In this document: positions 7,276 to 16,775 of the stretch, in pieces
Numbering within the stretch: the stretch's first letter is position 1
Layout: each line of letters begins with the position of its first letter
Assembly: GCA_019112785.1 (NCBI GenBank)
Contig: DXIQ01000051.1
Location: 1 to 63,049, forward strand
Length of the DNA stretch: 63,049 bases
Source: Candidatus Blautia stercorigallinarum
GTDB taxonomy: Bacteria; Bacillota; Clostridia; Lachnospirales; Lachnospiraceae
Direction: 5' to 3'
Translations under genes and position numbers: made by a program
Notes under the pieces: generated by a model
Seen by the model: only the letters and a program-made list of their open reading frames with translations
What the model was told of the DNA's origin: nothing
The model's database searches: none

Positions 7276-8445
7276 ATGGAACATAAAACAGGATTAGAAG
7301 GATATTACAGTATAAAAAATAATAAGAAAATGAGATATGGATACACTACCGGTTCCTGCGCTGCCGCTGCGGCAAAAGGAGCAGTGGAGATCCTTCTGGA
7401 GAATAGAAAGGTGGAACAGGTGGAGCTGATGACGCCGAAAGGGATTCTCCTGAACCTGGAGCTTCTCCACATCAGCCGGGGAGAGGACTGGGCTTCCTGT
7501 GCCGTGAAAAAGGACGGAGGAGATGACCCTGACGCCACAAACGGACTGGAGATCTTTGTAAAAGCAGAAAAGACCAGTGAACCCGGGATCCGGCTGGAAG
7601 GGGGAGAAGGAGTAGGACGAGTAACCAAAAAAGGCCTGGAGCAGCCGGTGGGAAGTCCTGCCATCAACAAAGTTCCCCGGTCTATGATCCTGAAGGAAAC
7701 CGAGGAGATTTGTTCCAGAGCAGATTATGAAGGGGGACTTCTTCTTACCGTCAGTGTTCCCGGAGGGGACCAGGTGGGAGCAAGGACCTTTAATCCCAGA
7801 CTGGGGATCCAGGGAGGAATTTCCATACTGGGAACCTCGGGTATTGTGGAGCCTATGAGTGAAAGTGCCCTGATCAAAAGTATTGAGATCGAAATGCGCC
7901 AGAAGGTGGAAAACGGAGGAGAATATCTTCTGATCACCCCGGGAAATTATGGGGCTGCTTATCTGAAAGAGCATATGGATCTTCCTTTTGAGGAAAGCAT
8001 GAAGTGCAGCAATTATATCGGAGAGACCCTGGATATGGCCCTGGATATGGGGGTGAAAGGAATCCTTTTTGTCTCTCATATCGGCAAGTTTGTAAAGGTG
8101 GCCGGAGGGATCATGAATACCCATTCCAGAAGCGGGGACAGCCGGGCAGAATTACTGGCGGCCAATGCTATCCGGGCGGGAATCTCTCTGGAAGGAGCCA
8201 GAGAAATCCTGGATACCATTACCACAGACGAGGCTCTGGCTGTGATACAAAGGGAAGATCTCCTGGAGCCGGTCATGGGAGAGCTGACAAAAAGGATCCT
8301 GTATTATATGAACCACAGGACTTATGACCGGATGCTGCTGGGGGCCGTGATATTCTCTAACGAATACGGCTATCTGGGACAGACAGAACATACAGAGGAA
8401 TTGATCCGGCTTTTGCAGAAACAATATAAAAAGCCGTCAGTATAA
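7276..8445 (+). CDS. cbiD: Cobalt-precorrin-5B C1-methyltransferase
   Basis: The product has 389 residues, as is usual for CbiD. The N-terminal signature RYGYTTGSCAAAAAKGA (about 19-35) is characteristic, as is a downstream DGGDDPDATNG block. It methylates C1 of the corrin ring with S-adenosylmethionine in the anaerobic (early cobalt) route. It is the first gene of the riboswitch-controlled operon. AGAGG sits seven to nine bases before the ATG. Confidence 0.95.
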   Translation: MEHKTGLEGYYSIKNNKKMRYGYTTGSCAAAAAKGAVEILLENRKVEQVELMTPKGILLNLELLHISRGEDWASCAVKKDGGDDPDATNGLEIFVKAEKTSEPGIRLEGGEGVGRVTKKGLEQPVGSPAINKVPRSMILKETEEICSRADYEGGLLLTVSVPGGDQVGARTFNPRLGIQGGISILGTSGIVEPMSESALIKSIEIEMRQKVENGGEYLLITPGNYGAAYLKEHMDLPFEESMKCSNYIGETLDMALDMGVKGILFVSHIGKFVKVAGGIMNTHSRSGDSRAELLAANAIRAGISLEGAREILDTITTDEALAVIQREDLLEPVMGELTKRILYYMNHRTYDRMLLGAVIFSNEYGYLGQTEHTEELIRLLQKQYKKPSV

Positions 8446-8471
8446 AGAAATACAAAACAAAGGAGACAGAC

Positions 8472-9164
8472 ATGCAAGGAAAGTTATACGGAGTAGGAGT
8501 TGGACCGGGAGACCCGGAGCTTCTTACCTTAAAAGCACTGAGACTGATAAAGGAGAATGAAGTTATCGCTGTGCCGGGAAAGGATATCCAGGCCAGCGTA
8601 GCTTATCAGATCGTAAAAGGCGCTTATGAGGATTTGGATAAAAAGACATTGATCCCTGTGGCTATGCCTATGACCAAGGATCCCCAGGTGCTGAAAACAA
8701 ACCACGATAAGGCGGCAGACCAGGTGGAGGACTATCTCAGAGAAGGGAAAAATGTGGTCTTTCTGACTTTGGGAGATACTACGGTATATTCTACCTATCT
8801 CTACGTTCATAAAAGGATCCTGGAAAGAGGCTATGAGGCGGAGATCGTCAGCGGCATTACTTCTTTCTGCGCAGTAGCGGCCAGGCTGAATATGGGACTG
8901 GTGGAGGCGGATCAGCCTCTCCATGTGATACCGGCTACCTATAAAGCGCAGGAAATGGATGAGATCCTGAAGCTTCCCGGGACAAAGGTCCTGATGAAGA
9001 CAGGAAAGAAAATGAAACAGGTAAAAGAGAGTATAGAAAAAAGCGGACAGAAAGCAGTGATGATCGAAAACTGCGGTATGCCTTCAGAAAAAATATACCG
9101 GTCTGCAGAAGAGATCCCGGAAGATTCCGGATATTATTCTCTGATCATTGTAAAAGAAAACTAA
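8472..9164 (+). CDS. cbiL: Cobalt-precorrin-2 C20-methyltransferase
   Basis: The product has 230 residues of the tetrapyrrole (SUMT-type) methylase fold: YGVGVGPGDPELLTLKA at the N-terminus and FLTLGDTTVYSTY in the middle bind SAM and substrate. The sequence RLNMGLVEADQPL is typical of CbiL/CobI rather than of other corrin methylases. It adds the C20 methyl group, the first step after cobalt insertion. An AAGGAGA site precedes the ATG; the gene begins 26 bases after cbiD. Confidence 0.93.
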   Translation: MQGKLYGVGVGPGDPELLTLKALRLIKENEVIAVPGKDIQASVAYQIVKGAYEDLDKKTLIPVAMPMTKDPQVLKTNHDKAADQVEDYLREGKNVVFLTLGDTTVYSTYLYVHKRILERGYEAEIVSGITSFCAVAARLNMGLVEADQPLHVIPATYKAQEMDEILKLPGTKVLMKTGKKMKQVKESIEKSGQKAVMIENCGMPSEKIYRSAEEIPEDSGYYSLIIVKEN

Positions 9165-9183
9165 CAGAAGAAAGGAATACATC

Positions 9184-9948
9184 ATGGTACATTTTGTGGG
9201 AGCAGGAAGCGGAGCGGCAGATCTGATCACCCTTCGCGGAAAAAAATTTTTAGAGGAAGCAGACGTGATCATTTATGCAGGATCTCTGGTAAATCCTCAG
9301 CTTTTGGAGTATGCCAGAGAGGACTGTAAGATCTTTAACAGCGCGAAGATGACTCTGGAGGAAGTTCTGGAGGTGATTTTCCAGGCAGAAGAAGAAGGGA
9401 AGACCACGGTCCGTCTTCATACAGGAGATCCTTGCCTTTACGGAGCTATCCGGGAACAGATGGATGTGCTGGATGAGAAAGGGATCGCTTATGATTACTG
9501 TCCGGGAGTAAGTTCTTTTTCCGGTGCAGCGGCGGCTTTAAACCTGGAATATACACTTCCGAATGTTTCCCAGAGCGTGATCATTACCCGTATGGCGGGA
9601 AGGACGCCGGTGCCGGAAAAGGAGAGTATAGAATCCTTTGCGGCCCATCAGGCCACTATGGTGGTGTTCTTAAGTACAGGTATGCTGGAGGAGCTTTCCA
9701 GAAGGCTGATCGAAGGAGGATATAAACCGGATACCCCTGCTGCTATTGTTTATAAGGCCACCTGGGAGGACGAGAAAAAGTTTGTGTGTACCGTAGGAAC
9801 ACTGGCCCAGACGGCAAAAGAAAATAATATAACTAAGACAGCGCTGATGATCATCGGAGATGTGGTATCCCACAATTCCTATGACCGTTCCCTGCTGTAT
9901 CATCCGGAATTTACCACAGAATTCAGAAAAGGCACCGGTTCCAAGTAA
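9184..9948 (+). CDS. cbiF: Cobalt-precorrin-4 C11-methyltransferase
   Basis: The product has 254 residues. The SUMT-type motifs VGAGSGAADLITLRG (about 5-19) and LHTGDPCLYGA are both intact. CPGVSSFSGAAAALN and IITRMAGRTPVPE are characteristic of CbiF/CobM. It transfers the C11 methyl group and prepares the ring for contraction chemistry by CbiG. It begins 19 bases after cbiL, with AAAGGAA before the ATG. Confidence 0.94.
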   Translation: MVHFVGAGSGAADLITLRGKKFLEEADVIIYAGSLVNPQLLEYAREDCKIFNSAKMTLEEVLEVIFQAEEEGKTTVRLHTGDPCLYGAIREQMDVLDEKGIAYDYCPGVSSFSGAAAALNLEYTLPNVSQSVIITRMAGRTPVPEKESIESFAAHQATMVVFLSTGMLEELSRRLIEGGYKPDTPAAIVYKATWEDEKKFVCTVGTLAQTAKENNITKTALMIIGDVVSHNSYDRSLLYHPEFTTEFRKGTGSK

Positions 9949-9977
9949 TATTGGACAAAAGATAAGAGGTGAAGAAT

Positions 9978-11093
9978 ATGAAGATAGCGATCATAAGTTT
10001 CAGCCGGGCGGGGTATCGTCTCAGCGAGATGATCTACTGGGTGCTGAAAGAACGGGATTATGAGGTCAGATCCTATACAAAGAGTAAATATACGAAGAAG
10101 GTTTTGGATGAATCCCAGCTGGATGAAGATTCCAGAGACTTCCGGAATGTAAAGGACTTTGCAAAGCCTGTGGACGAGTCTATCAAAGAATGGACCAAAG
10201 CCAGATTTGCAGACTGCGACGCCATTATTTTTATCGGCGCCTGCGGCATTGCCGTCCGGAGCATTGCTCCATTTGTAAAAAGCAAGAAAGTGGATCCTGC
10301 GGTCGTGGTAGTAGATGAACAGGGGAAATTTGCCATTTCCCTTCTTTCCGGCCATATCGGAGGCGCCAATGAACTGGCCCAGGAGGTGGCGGAGATCGTC
10401 CATGGACAGCCGGTAGTGACTACGGCAACAGACCTGAACAATAAATTTGCAGTAGACGTTTTCGCTAAGAAAAACGGTTGTTTTATCTCAGATATGAATC
10501 TGGCAAAGGAAGTTTCCGCAGCCCTTCTGGCAGGAAAAGAAGTAGGGTTTGCCAGTGATTTCCCCTGGCTAGGAGAAATCCCGGAAGAGCTGAAGCTTCT
10601 GGAAGAAGGAAAGGAAAAACCGGAGCTTGGGATCTATGTGACAAACGGCTATATGGAGCACCCCTTTGTCCATACTCTCTATCTGATCCCCAGGGTGATC
10701 ACTACCGGTGTAGGATGTAAAAAAGAGACGCCGAAGGAGATCGTGGAGAAGGTGATCCGCAGGGCCTGCGACGAACAGCTGATCCCCTCTGTGGCTATGG
10801 AACAGGTAGCCAGCATTGACCTGAAAAAAGACGAAGAAGGGATCCTGGAATACTGTGACGAAAGAAATCTTCCGTTTATTACCTACAGTAAAGAAGAACT
10901 GGAAGAAGTAGAAGGAACCTATGCCTCTTCTTCCTTTGTAAAAGATGTTACCGGAGTGGATAATGTGTGCGAAAGAGCCGCTCTTCTGGGAAGCAGCAGG
11001 GAAGGAAAAGGACGGCTGATCTTGAGAAAATTTGCCCAGGACGGGGTGACCGTAGCTCTGGCAATGAAGAAATGGAGTGTGAATTTTGAATAA
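9978..11093 (+). CDS. cbiG: Cobalt-precorrin-5A hydrolase
   Basis: The product has 371 residues from the ATG at 9978; a GTG at 9969 overlaps the AGAGGTG ribosome site and is unlikely. The N-terminal half has FIGACGIAVRSIAPF and LLSGHIGGANELA, and the C-terminal half has the CbiG signature GVGCKKETPKEIVEKVI. The enzyme opens the delta-lactone and releases acetaldehyde (C20 extrusion). The reading frame overlaps cbiH by eight bases, indicating translational coupling. Confidence 0.93.
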   Translation: MKIAIISFSRAGYRLSEMIYWVLKERDYEVRSYTKSKYTKKVLDESQLDEDSRDFRNVKDFAKPVDESIKEWTKARFADCDAIIFIGACGIAVRSIAPFVKSKKVDPAVVVVDEQGKFAISLLSGHIGGANELAQEVAEIVHGQPVVTTATDLNNKFAVDVFAKKNGCFISDMNLAKEVSAALLAGKEVGFASDFPWLGEIPEELKLLEEGKEKPELGIYVTNGYMEHPFVHTLYLIPRVITTGVGCKKETPKEIVEKVIRRACDEQLIPSVAMEQVASIDLKKDEEGILEYCDERNLPFITYSKEELEEVEGTYASSSFVKDVTGVDNVCERAALLGSSREGKGRLILRKFAQDGVTVALAMKKWSVNFE

Positions 11094-11817
11094 ATTATAT
11101 GTTGTTGGAATCGGTCCGGGAGCTTACGAAAAGATGACCATCGAGGCTGCCCAGGCTTTAAAAAACAGTGATGTGATCATTGGGTATACCGTGTATGTAG
11201 ACCTGGTAAAAGAGCATTTTCCGGGAAAAGAGTTTATGACTACTCCAATGAAAAAAGAGGTAGAACGGTGCCAGATGGCTTTTGAGGAAGCCATAAAGGG
11301 AAAGACCGTTTCCATGATCTGCAGCGGAGACGCAGGAGTTTACGGCATGGCAGGGCTGATGTATGAAGTGGGAGTAAAATATCCCCAGGTAGAGCTGGAG
11401 ATCATCCCGGGAGTAACCGCTGCCACAGGGGGCGCCGCAGTGCTGGGAGCGCCTTTGATCCATGATTTCTGCCTGATCAGTCTCAGCGATCTGCTGACTC
11501 CCTGGGAGAAGATCGAGACCAGGCTTCTGGAGGCTTCTAAAGCAGATTTTGTTATCTGTCTGTACAATCCTTCCAGTAAAAAACGTCACGATTATCTGGA
11601 AAAGGCCTGCAATCTGATGATGGAATATAAGGCTCCGGATACGGTCTGCGGCATTGTGGGAAATATCGGAAGAGAGGGCGAATCCATGAAAGTCCTGACT
11701 CTGGAAGAATTAAAGACCACAAAGGTAGATATGTTTACTACGGTTTTTGTTGGAAATTCCCAGACGAAAAATGTGGGAGGAAAAATGGTAACTCCCAGAG
11801 GATATAAAAATGTGTAA
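11086..11817 (+). CDS. cbiH: Cobalt-factor-III / precorrin-3B C17-methyltransferase
   Basis: The product has 243 residues with methylase motifs LYVVGIGPGAYEKMT at the N-terminus and ICSGDAGVYGMAGLMYE in the middle. IPGVTAATGGAAVLGAPL and LYNPSSKKR are typical of CbiH/CobJ. It methylates C17 and promotes ring contraction. It overlaps cbiG upstream and the cbiJ-E-T fusion downstream by eight bases each. Confidence 0.94.
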   Translation: MNKLYVVGIGPGAYEKMTIEAAQALKNSDVIIGYTVYVDLVKEHFPGKEFMTTPMKKEVERCQMAFEEAIKGKTVSMICSGDAGVYGMAGLMYEVGVKYPQVELEIIPGVTAATGGAAVLGAPLIHDFCLISLSDLLTPWEKIETRLLEASKADFVICLYNPSSKKRHDYLEKACNLMMEYKAPDTVCGIVGNIGREGESMKVLTLEELKTTKVDMFTTVFVGNSQTKNVGGKMVTPRGYKNV

Positions 11818-13792
11818 AGTGATTGTTTTTGCCGGTACCACAGAAGGAAGAGAAATCGCAGAATTTCTGGACCGCCGTCAGATACCGGGACATATCTGTG
11901 TGGCTACTGAGTATGGGGAGCACCTTCTGCCGGAAAGTCCGGTTCTGGAAATCTCCCATCAGCGTCTGGATCTGGAGGAGATGAAATCTTTATTTCAGGA
12001 AAAAGATCCGGATATGGTGATAGACGCTACCCATCCTTATGCCGCCCAGGTTACAGAGAATATAAAAAAGGCCTGCGAAGAAACGGGAAGGGAGTATATC
12101 CGTATCCTCCGGGAAAACCAGGAGATGAAAGAGGGAGGAGACTGGATCTTTGCAGACAGCGTAGAAGAGGCTGTGGAACTTCTTTCCCATACAGAAGGAA
12201 ACATTCTGGCTACCACCGGAAGCAAGGAAGCGGCCAAATATACGAAACTGGAAAACTTTCAGAACAGAGTTTTTCTCCGGGTCCTATCTTTGCCTAAGGT
12301 AGCCATTGAGTGCAGCCAGCTGGGATTTCAGGGAAAAAATCTGATCTGTATGCAGGGCCCTTTTTCTAAAGAATTGAATGCAGCCATGATCCGGCAGCTG
12401 GACTGTAAATATCTGGTTACCAAAATGTCAGGCGACGCAGGAGGATTTCAGGATAAGATTGACGCAGCCAGAGAATGCGGCTGTGTTCCTGTAGTCATCG
12501 GAAGGCCTCTGAAAGAGGAAGGGATTTCTGTAACTCAGTGCCGCCGGCTTTTGTGCGGCAGGTACGGGCTGAAATCTCAGGGGGAAGTTTCCCTGGTAGG
12601 GATCGGTATGGGCAGCAGGAAGGGTCTTACCCTGGAAGCCCGGAAGATCATCAGCAGCGCCCAGCTTCTGATCGGAGCCAGGAGAATGATAGAGGCCTGT
12701 AAAGAACCGGGCCAGGATTTCTTTATAGAATATAACAGTCAGAAGATCGCAGAGTATATAGAGGAACATCCGGAATATGACAAGATTGCCATTCTTCTTT
12801 CCGGTGATCCGGGATTTTACAGCGGCGCTAAGAAACTCCTGCTGGCTCTGGATGGAAAGAAGGTACAGGTTGTTTCCGGTATCTCTTCCCTGGTATACTT
12901 TATGAGCCGTATCGGAAAGTCCTGGGATGATATGCTGATCACCAGCGCCCATGGACGGGAGAGGGATCTGGTTTCTCTGATCCGCCATAACCGGAAGGTG
13001 TTTTCTATTCTGGGGACCAGAGAGGGGATAAGAGATCTGGCCCGGAAGCTGCTGGAATATGACATGACAAATGTGATCTTGTATACCGGAGAATGTCTCT
13101 CTTACCCGGAAGAAAAGATCCGGAAGGGAAAACCGGAGGATTTTCTGGACTATGAAGGAGATCCTCTGAGCGTAGTCTATGCGGAAAATCAGGAATACCA
13201 GGAGCTTTTGGCGGTACACGGAGTTCCGGACAGGGATTTTATCCGGGACAAGGTGCCTATGACAAAAGAAGAGATCCGTACAGTTTCTCTTTCCAAGCTG
13301 AGGCTCAGAAGAGATTCTGTCTGTTACGATATAGGAGCGGGGACCGGATCAGTATCTGTGGAAATGGCCCTGCGGGTACCTTACGGAAAAGTTTTTGCTA
13401 TTGAAAAAAAAGAGCTGGCTTTTGAACTTTTAAAGAAAAATAAGAAGAAATTTGCTACAGATAATCTTACCCTGATCCAGGGTACGGCGCCGGAAGCTTT
13501 GGAAGAACTGCCGGCTCCTGACCAGGCATTTATCGGGGGCTCTTCAGGAAATATGAAGCAGATCCTGGAGCTGCTGCTTCAGAAAAATCCCCGGGTCAGG
13601 ATTGTGATCAACTGCATTGCCCTGGAAACGGTAGCAGAGACCCTTAGCTGTATAAAAGAGCTGGCTGTTACAGATACAGAGATTGTCCAGCTCAGTGTGA
13701 GCAAGGCAAAAGAAATCGGTTCCTATCACATGATGATGGGAGAAAACCCTATTTATATTATCTCCTGTACGGGAGATGGAAAGGGGAGCTGA
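11810..13792 (+). CDS. cbiJET: Fused CbiJ-CbiE-CbiT: precorrin-6 reductase, C5/C15-methyltransferase and decarboxylase
   Basis: One 660-residue chain joins three pathway enzymes. Residues 1 to about 250 are a CbiJ/CobK reductase (VIVFAGTTEGREIAEFL at the start, MIRQLDCKYLVTKMSGDAGG further on). About 258 to 455 are CbiE (SLVGIGMGSRKGLTLEA, LLSGDPGFYSGAKKLL). About 465 to 660 are CbiT, a class I SAM methyltransferase with CYDIGAGTGSVSVEMAL, which also removes the C12 acetate carboxyl. CbiE-CbiT fusion (CobL) is common; having CbiJ in front as well is rarer. It starts inside the end of cbiH and stops two bases before cbiA. Confidence 0.93.
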   Translation: MCKVIVFAGTTEGREIAEFLDRRQIPGHICVATEYGEHLLPESPVLEISHQRLDLEEMKSLFQEKDPDMVIDATHPYAAQVTENIKKACEETGREYIRILRENQEMKEGGDWIFADSVEEAVELLSHTEGNILATTGSKEAAKYTKLENFQNRVFLRVLSLPKVAIECSQLGFQGKNLICMQGPFSKELNAAMIRQLDCKYLVTKMSGDAGGFQDKIDAARECGCVPVVIGRPLKEEGISVTQCRRLLCGRYGLKSQGEVSLVGIGMGSRKGLTLEARKIISSAQLLIGARRMIEACKEPGQDFFIEYNSQKIAEYIEEHPEYDKIAILLSGDPGFYSGAKKLLLALDGKKVQVVSGISSLVYFMSRIGKSWDDMLITSAHGRERDLVSLIRHNRKVFSILGTREGIRDLARKLLEYDMTNVILYTGECLSYPEEKIRKGKPEDFLDYEGDPLSVVYAENQEYQELLAVHGVPDRDFIRDKVPMTKEEIRTVSLSKLRLRRDSVCYDIGAGTGSVSVEMALRVPYGKVFAIEKKELAFELLKKNKKKFATDNLTLIQGTAPEALEELPAPDQAFIGGSSGNMKQILELLLQKNPRVRIVINCIALETVAETLSCIKELAVTDTEIVQLSVSKAKEIGSYHMMMGENPIYIISCTGDGKGS

Positions 13793-13794
13793 CC

Positions 13795-15180
13795 ATGGAG
13801 ACACCACGTTTTCTCCTGACTGCCGGAGCCAGCGGCAGCGGGAAGACTCTGATCACCTGCGGGATCCTGCAGGCCCTGAAAAACAGAGGGTTAAATCCTG
13901 CCTCTTTTAAGTGCGGACCGGACTATATCGATCCTATGTTCCATACCAGGGTCATCGGGACAAAATCCAGAAATCTGGATACCTTTTTTACAGAAGAAAA
14001 TACCCTGAAATATCTCCTGGAGAGAAACAGCCGGGGTTGTGATATCGCCGTAATGGAAGGGGTTATGGGATACTATGACGGGGTGGGAGGCACCACCTTC
14101 CGGGCCAGCGCCTATGATCTGGCCAGGACTACCAGAACACCGGCGGTGCTTATTGTAAACAGCAAGGGCATGAGCCTTTCCCTTCTGGCCTATATCAAAG
14201 GCTTCTGCCAGTACAGGGAAGACAGCGGGATAAAGGGTGTGATCCTGAATCAGATGTCCCCAATGCTCTATCCCAGGATGAAAAAAAAGATCGAAGAAGA
14301 GCTGGAAGTAAAGGTATACGGCTATGTTCCCAGAGTAGAGGAATGTACTATTGAAAGCAGACATCTGGGGCTGGTCCTGCCCGGGGAAGTGGCGGATCTG
14401 AGAGAAAAGCTGAACCGGCTGGCGAAAGTCCTGGAGGATACTCTGGACCTGGACGGCCTTCTGGGGCTGGCTGAAACCGCCCCGGCTCTGGAGACAGAAA
14501 AACCGGTTTTGCCGGCTGGAGACAGGAAAACTCCGGTCAGGATCGGCCTGGCAAGGGACGAGGCATTCTGCTTTATTTATGAAGATAATCTGGAGCTTTT
14601 GAAGGAGCTTGGGGCGGAACTTATAGAGTTTTCCCCGATCCATGATACCCGGCTTCCAGAAGGTCTGGACGGTCTCCTTCTTTACGGAGGTTATCCGGAG
14701 CTGTATGGAAAAGAGCTGGAAGAAAACCGGGATATGCGCAGGCAGATAAAAGAGGCCTTGGATAAGGGGCTTCCGGTGATGGCAGAGTGCGGGGGATTTA
14801 TGTATCTCCACCAGTATTCCCAGGACATGGAAGGAAATGACAGAGAAGGTATAGGGGCTATTGAAGGAAGGGCTTATAAAACTCCCAGGCTTTCCAGATT
14901 CGGGTATCTGACTCTGGAGAAAAAAGAGGGAGATGTTTTCGGAAAGAAGATCGGGTCCTGTCCTGCCCATGAATTTCATTATTTTGATTCTACAAACTGC
15001 GGAGGAGACTTTCACGGACAAAAGCCGGAAAGCAGCCGGGGATGGGACTGTATCCACTGTACAGATTCCATGCTCGCCGGATTTCCTCATTTTTATTACT
15101 GGGGAAATCCCAGACTTGCCGCAGCTTATGTGGATAGATGCAGAGACTATGCAGAAGAGAGAAGGAGGAAGCAGTTATGA
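13795..15180 (+). CDS. cbiA: Cobyrinate a,c-diamide synthase
   Basis: The product has 461 residues. The N-terminal ATP-binding domain opens with LLTAGASGSGKTLITCG, and the C-terminal glutaminase-like domain has the nucleophile in MAECGGFMYLH and the late histidine in CPAHEFHYFD. It amidates the a and c side chains using glutamine and ATP. The stop codon overlaps the cobT start as ATGA. The Walker-like GASGSGKT resembles the P-loop form typical of CbiA. Confidence 0.95.
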   Translation: METPRFLLTAGASGSGKTLITCGILQALKNRGLNPASFKCGPDYIDPMFHTRVIGTKSRNLDTFFTEENTLKYLLERNSRGCDIAVMEGVMGYYDGVGGTTFRASAYDLARTTRTPAVLIVNSKGMSLSLLAYIKGFCQYREDSGIKGVILNQMSPMLYPRMKKKIEEELEVKVYGYVPRVEECTIESRHLGLVLPGEVADLREKLNRLAKVLEDTLDLDGLLGLAETAPALETEKPVLPAGDRKTPVRIGLARDEAFCFIYEDNLELLKELGAELIEFSPIHDTRLPEGLDGLLLYGGYPELYGKELEENRDMRRQIKEALDKGLPVMAECGGFMYLHQYSQDMEGNDREGIGAIEGRAYKTPRLSRFGYLTLEKKEGDVFGKKIGSCPAHEFHYFDSTNCGGDFHGQKPESSRGWDCIHCTDSMLAGFPHFYYWGNPRLAAAYVDRCRDYAEERRRKQL

Positions 15181-16226
15181 ATTTACAGGAAGCAGTCGAG
15201 AGTATCCGGCCTTTAGATGAAAAGGCCATGGAACAGTCCAGAGAGCACTGGGACAGTATCGCCCATCCTCTTCACAGCCTTGGAAAGCTGGAGGATATGG
15301 TGGTACAGATCGCGGGGATCACAGAAGATCCCAGAGTTCATGTGGATAAAAGAGTCCTGGTACCTATGTGCGCGGACAACGGTGTGGTAGAGGAAGGAGT
15401 GACCCAGACCGGACAGGAGATCACTGCCCTTGTAGCTGAAAGCTTCCTTCAGACAAAAGCCGCTTCCAGTATTATGTGCCGGACCGTAAAATGTGATATT
15501 TTCCCTGTAGATGTGGGAGTAGCTACAGATGTGAGCATTCTCAACCGGAAAATTGCCTATGGAACAAAAAATATGGCGAAAGAGCCGGCCATGACCAGAG
15601 AACAGGCCATTCAGTCTATTGAAACAGGGATTGAGATAGCCTGCATGATGAAAGAAAAGGGATATCAGATCATGGCAACAGGTGAGATGGGCATCGGAAA
15701 TACCACTACCAGCAGCGCCATTGCTTCGGTGCTCCTGGACCTTCCTGTTGAAAAGATGACAGGAAGAGGAGCAGGACTTTCCACAGAAGGTCTTAACCGG
15801 AAGATCCAGGTGATCAAACACGCCATTGAAATACATAAACCAGACAAGGCAGATCCAATAGATGTCCTGGCAAAAGTAGGCGGCTTTGATATCGGCGGGA
15901 TCGCAGGTCTGTTCCTGGGGGGAGCAGCCTGTCATATGCCGGTAGTCATTGACGGTGTGATCTCCGCTACAGGAGCGGTCCTGGCGGCTGCTATCTGTCC
16001 TCAGGTAAAAGACTACATGCTGGCATCTCACGTATCCAAAGAACCGGCAGGAGAACTGATCCTGAAAGCTCTTGGCAAAGAAGCGCCCCTTCACTGCGAC
16101 ATGTGCCTGGGCGAAGGAACCGGAGCCTTAAACCTCTTCCCGCTCCTGGATACCGGCCTGGCCGTCTACCACGGCATGAGCGACTTCCACAACTTCGGCA
16201 TGGAAGCATATGAACACCTAGAGTGA
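15177..16226 (+). CDS. cobT: Nicotinate-nucleotide--dimethylbenzimidazole phosphoribosyltransferase
   Basis: The product has 349 residues from the ATG at 15177, the usual CobT length; an upstream ATG at 15138 lies inside cbiA. Conserved motifs include MGIGNTTTSSA and the late CLGEGTGALNLFPLLD, which carries the catalytic glutamate. CobT activates the lower-ligand base as its alpha-ribotide for nucleotide loop assembly. The natural base is not visible from sequence, and no DMB synthesis genes (bluB, bza) are seen here. Confidence 0.95.
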   Translation: MNLQEAVESIRPLDEKAMEQSREHWDSIAHPLHSLGKLEDMVVQIAGITEDPRVHVDKRVLVPMCADNGVVEEGVTQTGQEITALVAESFLQTKAASSIMCRTVKCDIFPVDVGVATDVSILNRKIAYGTKNMAKEPAMTREQAIQSIETGIEIACMMKEKGYQIMATGEMGIGNTTTSSAIASVLLDLPVEKMTGRGAGLSTEGLNRKIQVIKHAIEIHKPDKADPIDVLAKVGGFDIGGIAGLFLGGAACHMPVVIDGVISATGAVLAAAICPQVKDYMLASHVSKEPAGELILKALGKEAPLHCDMCLGEGTGALNLFPLLDTGLAVYHGMSDFHNFGMEAYEHLE

Positions 16227-16235
16227 GGTTAGCAT

Positions 16236-16775
16236 ATGATTACGTTGATAACCGGCGGCAGCGGCAGCGGAAAGTCTGCCTATGCGGAAAGTGTCATTAC
16301 CGGTTTCGGAGATTTTGAGAGGATCTATATCGCCACCATGTATCCTTTTGATGAGGAAAGTCATGCCAGGATCCGGCGGCACCGGAAAATGCGGGCGAAA
16401 AAGAATTTTCAGACCCTGGAGTGTTATACAGGATTGAAGAAGCTTAAGGTCCCGGCCGGATCCTGCGTGCTGCTGGAATGCATGTCTAATCTGGTGGCCA
16501 ATGAAATGTATCAGGAACAGGGGGCAAAGGAAAGGACAGTGGAAGCAGTCATGGAAGGGATCCGTTCTTTGTCGGAACAGGCAAGAGAGCTGGTGGTGGT
16601 GACTAATGAGATCTTTTCTGATGGAATAGAGTATTCACCAGAGACCGTACAATATCAGGCTTTTCTGGGACAGATCAATCAGGAGATTGCCAAAATGGCC
16701 GGGAATGTAACAGAAGTGGTTTACGGGATCCCCCTGTGTCACAAAAACGAGAGAAAAGAAGGACAGAAATTATGA
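16236..16775 (+). CDS. cobU: Adenosylcobinamide kinase / GMP transferase
   Basis: The product has 179 residues. The P-loop GGSGSGKSAYAES (7-19) and the guanylylation region with RIRRHRKMR (about 46-54) are both present, as is VTNEIFSDGIEYSPE. It phosphorylates adenosylcobinamide and transfers GMP to it. Its end overlaps cobS. A second, reduced CobU-like gene lies downstream of cobS, so this copy is the one expected to be active. Confidence 0.95.
   Translation: MITLITGGSGSGKSAYAESVITGFGDFERIYIATMYPFDEESHARIRRHRKMRAKKNFQTLECYTGLKKLKVPAGSCVLLECMSNLVANEMYQEQGAKERTVEAVMEGIRSLSEQARELVVVTNEIFSDGIEYSPETVQYQAFLGQINQEIAKMAGNVTEVVYGIPLCHKNERKEGQKL

Noticed and set aside
13891-15090. 399-codon open frame on the minus strand
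   Set aside because: Antisense to cbiA, which is an unambiguous enzyme; no ribosome site or family features.
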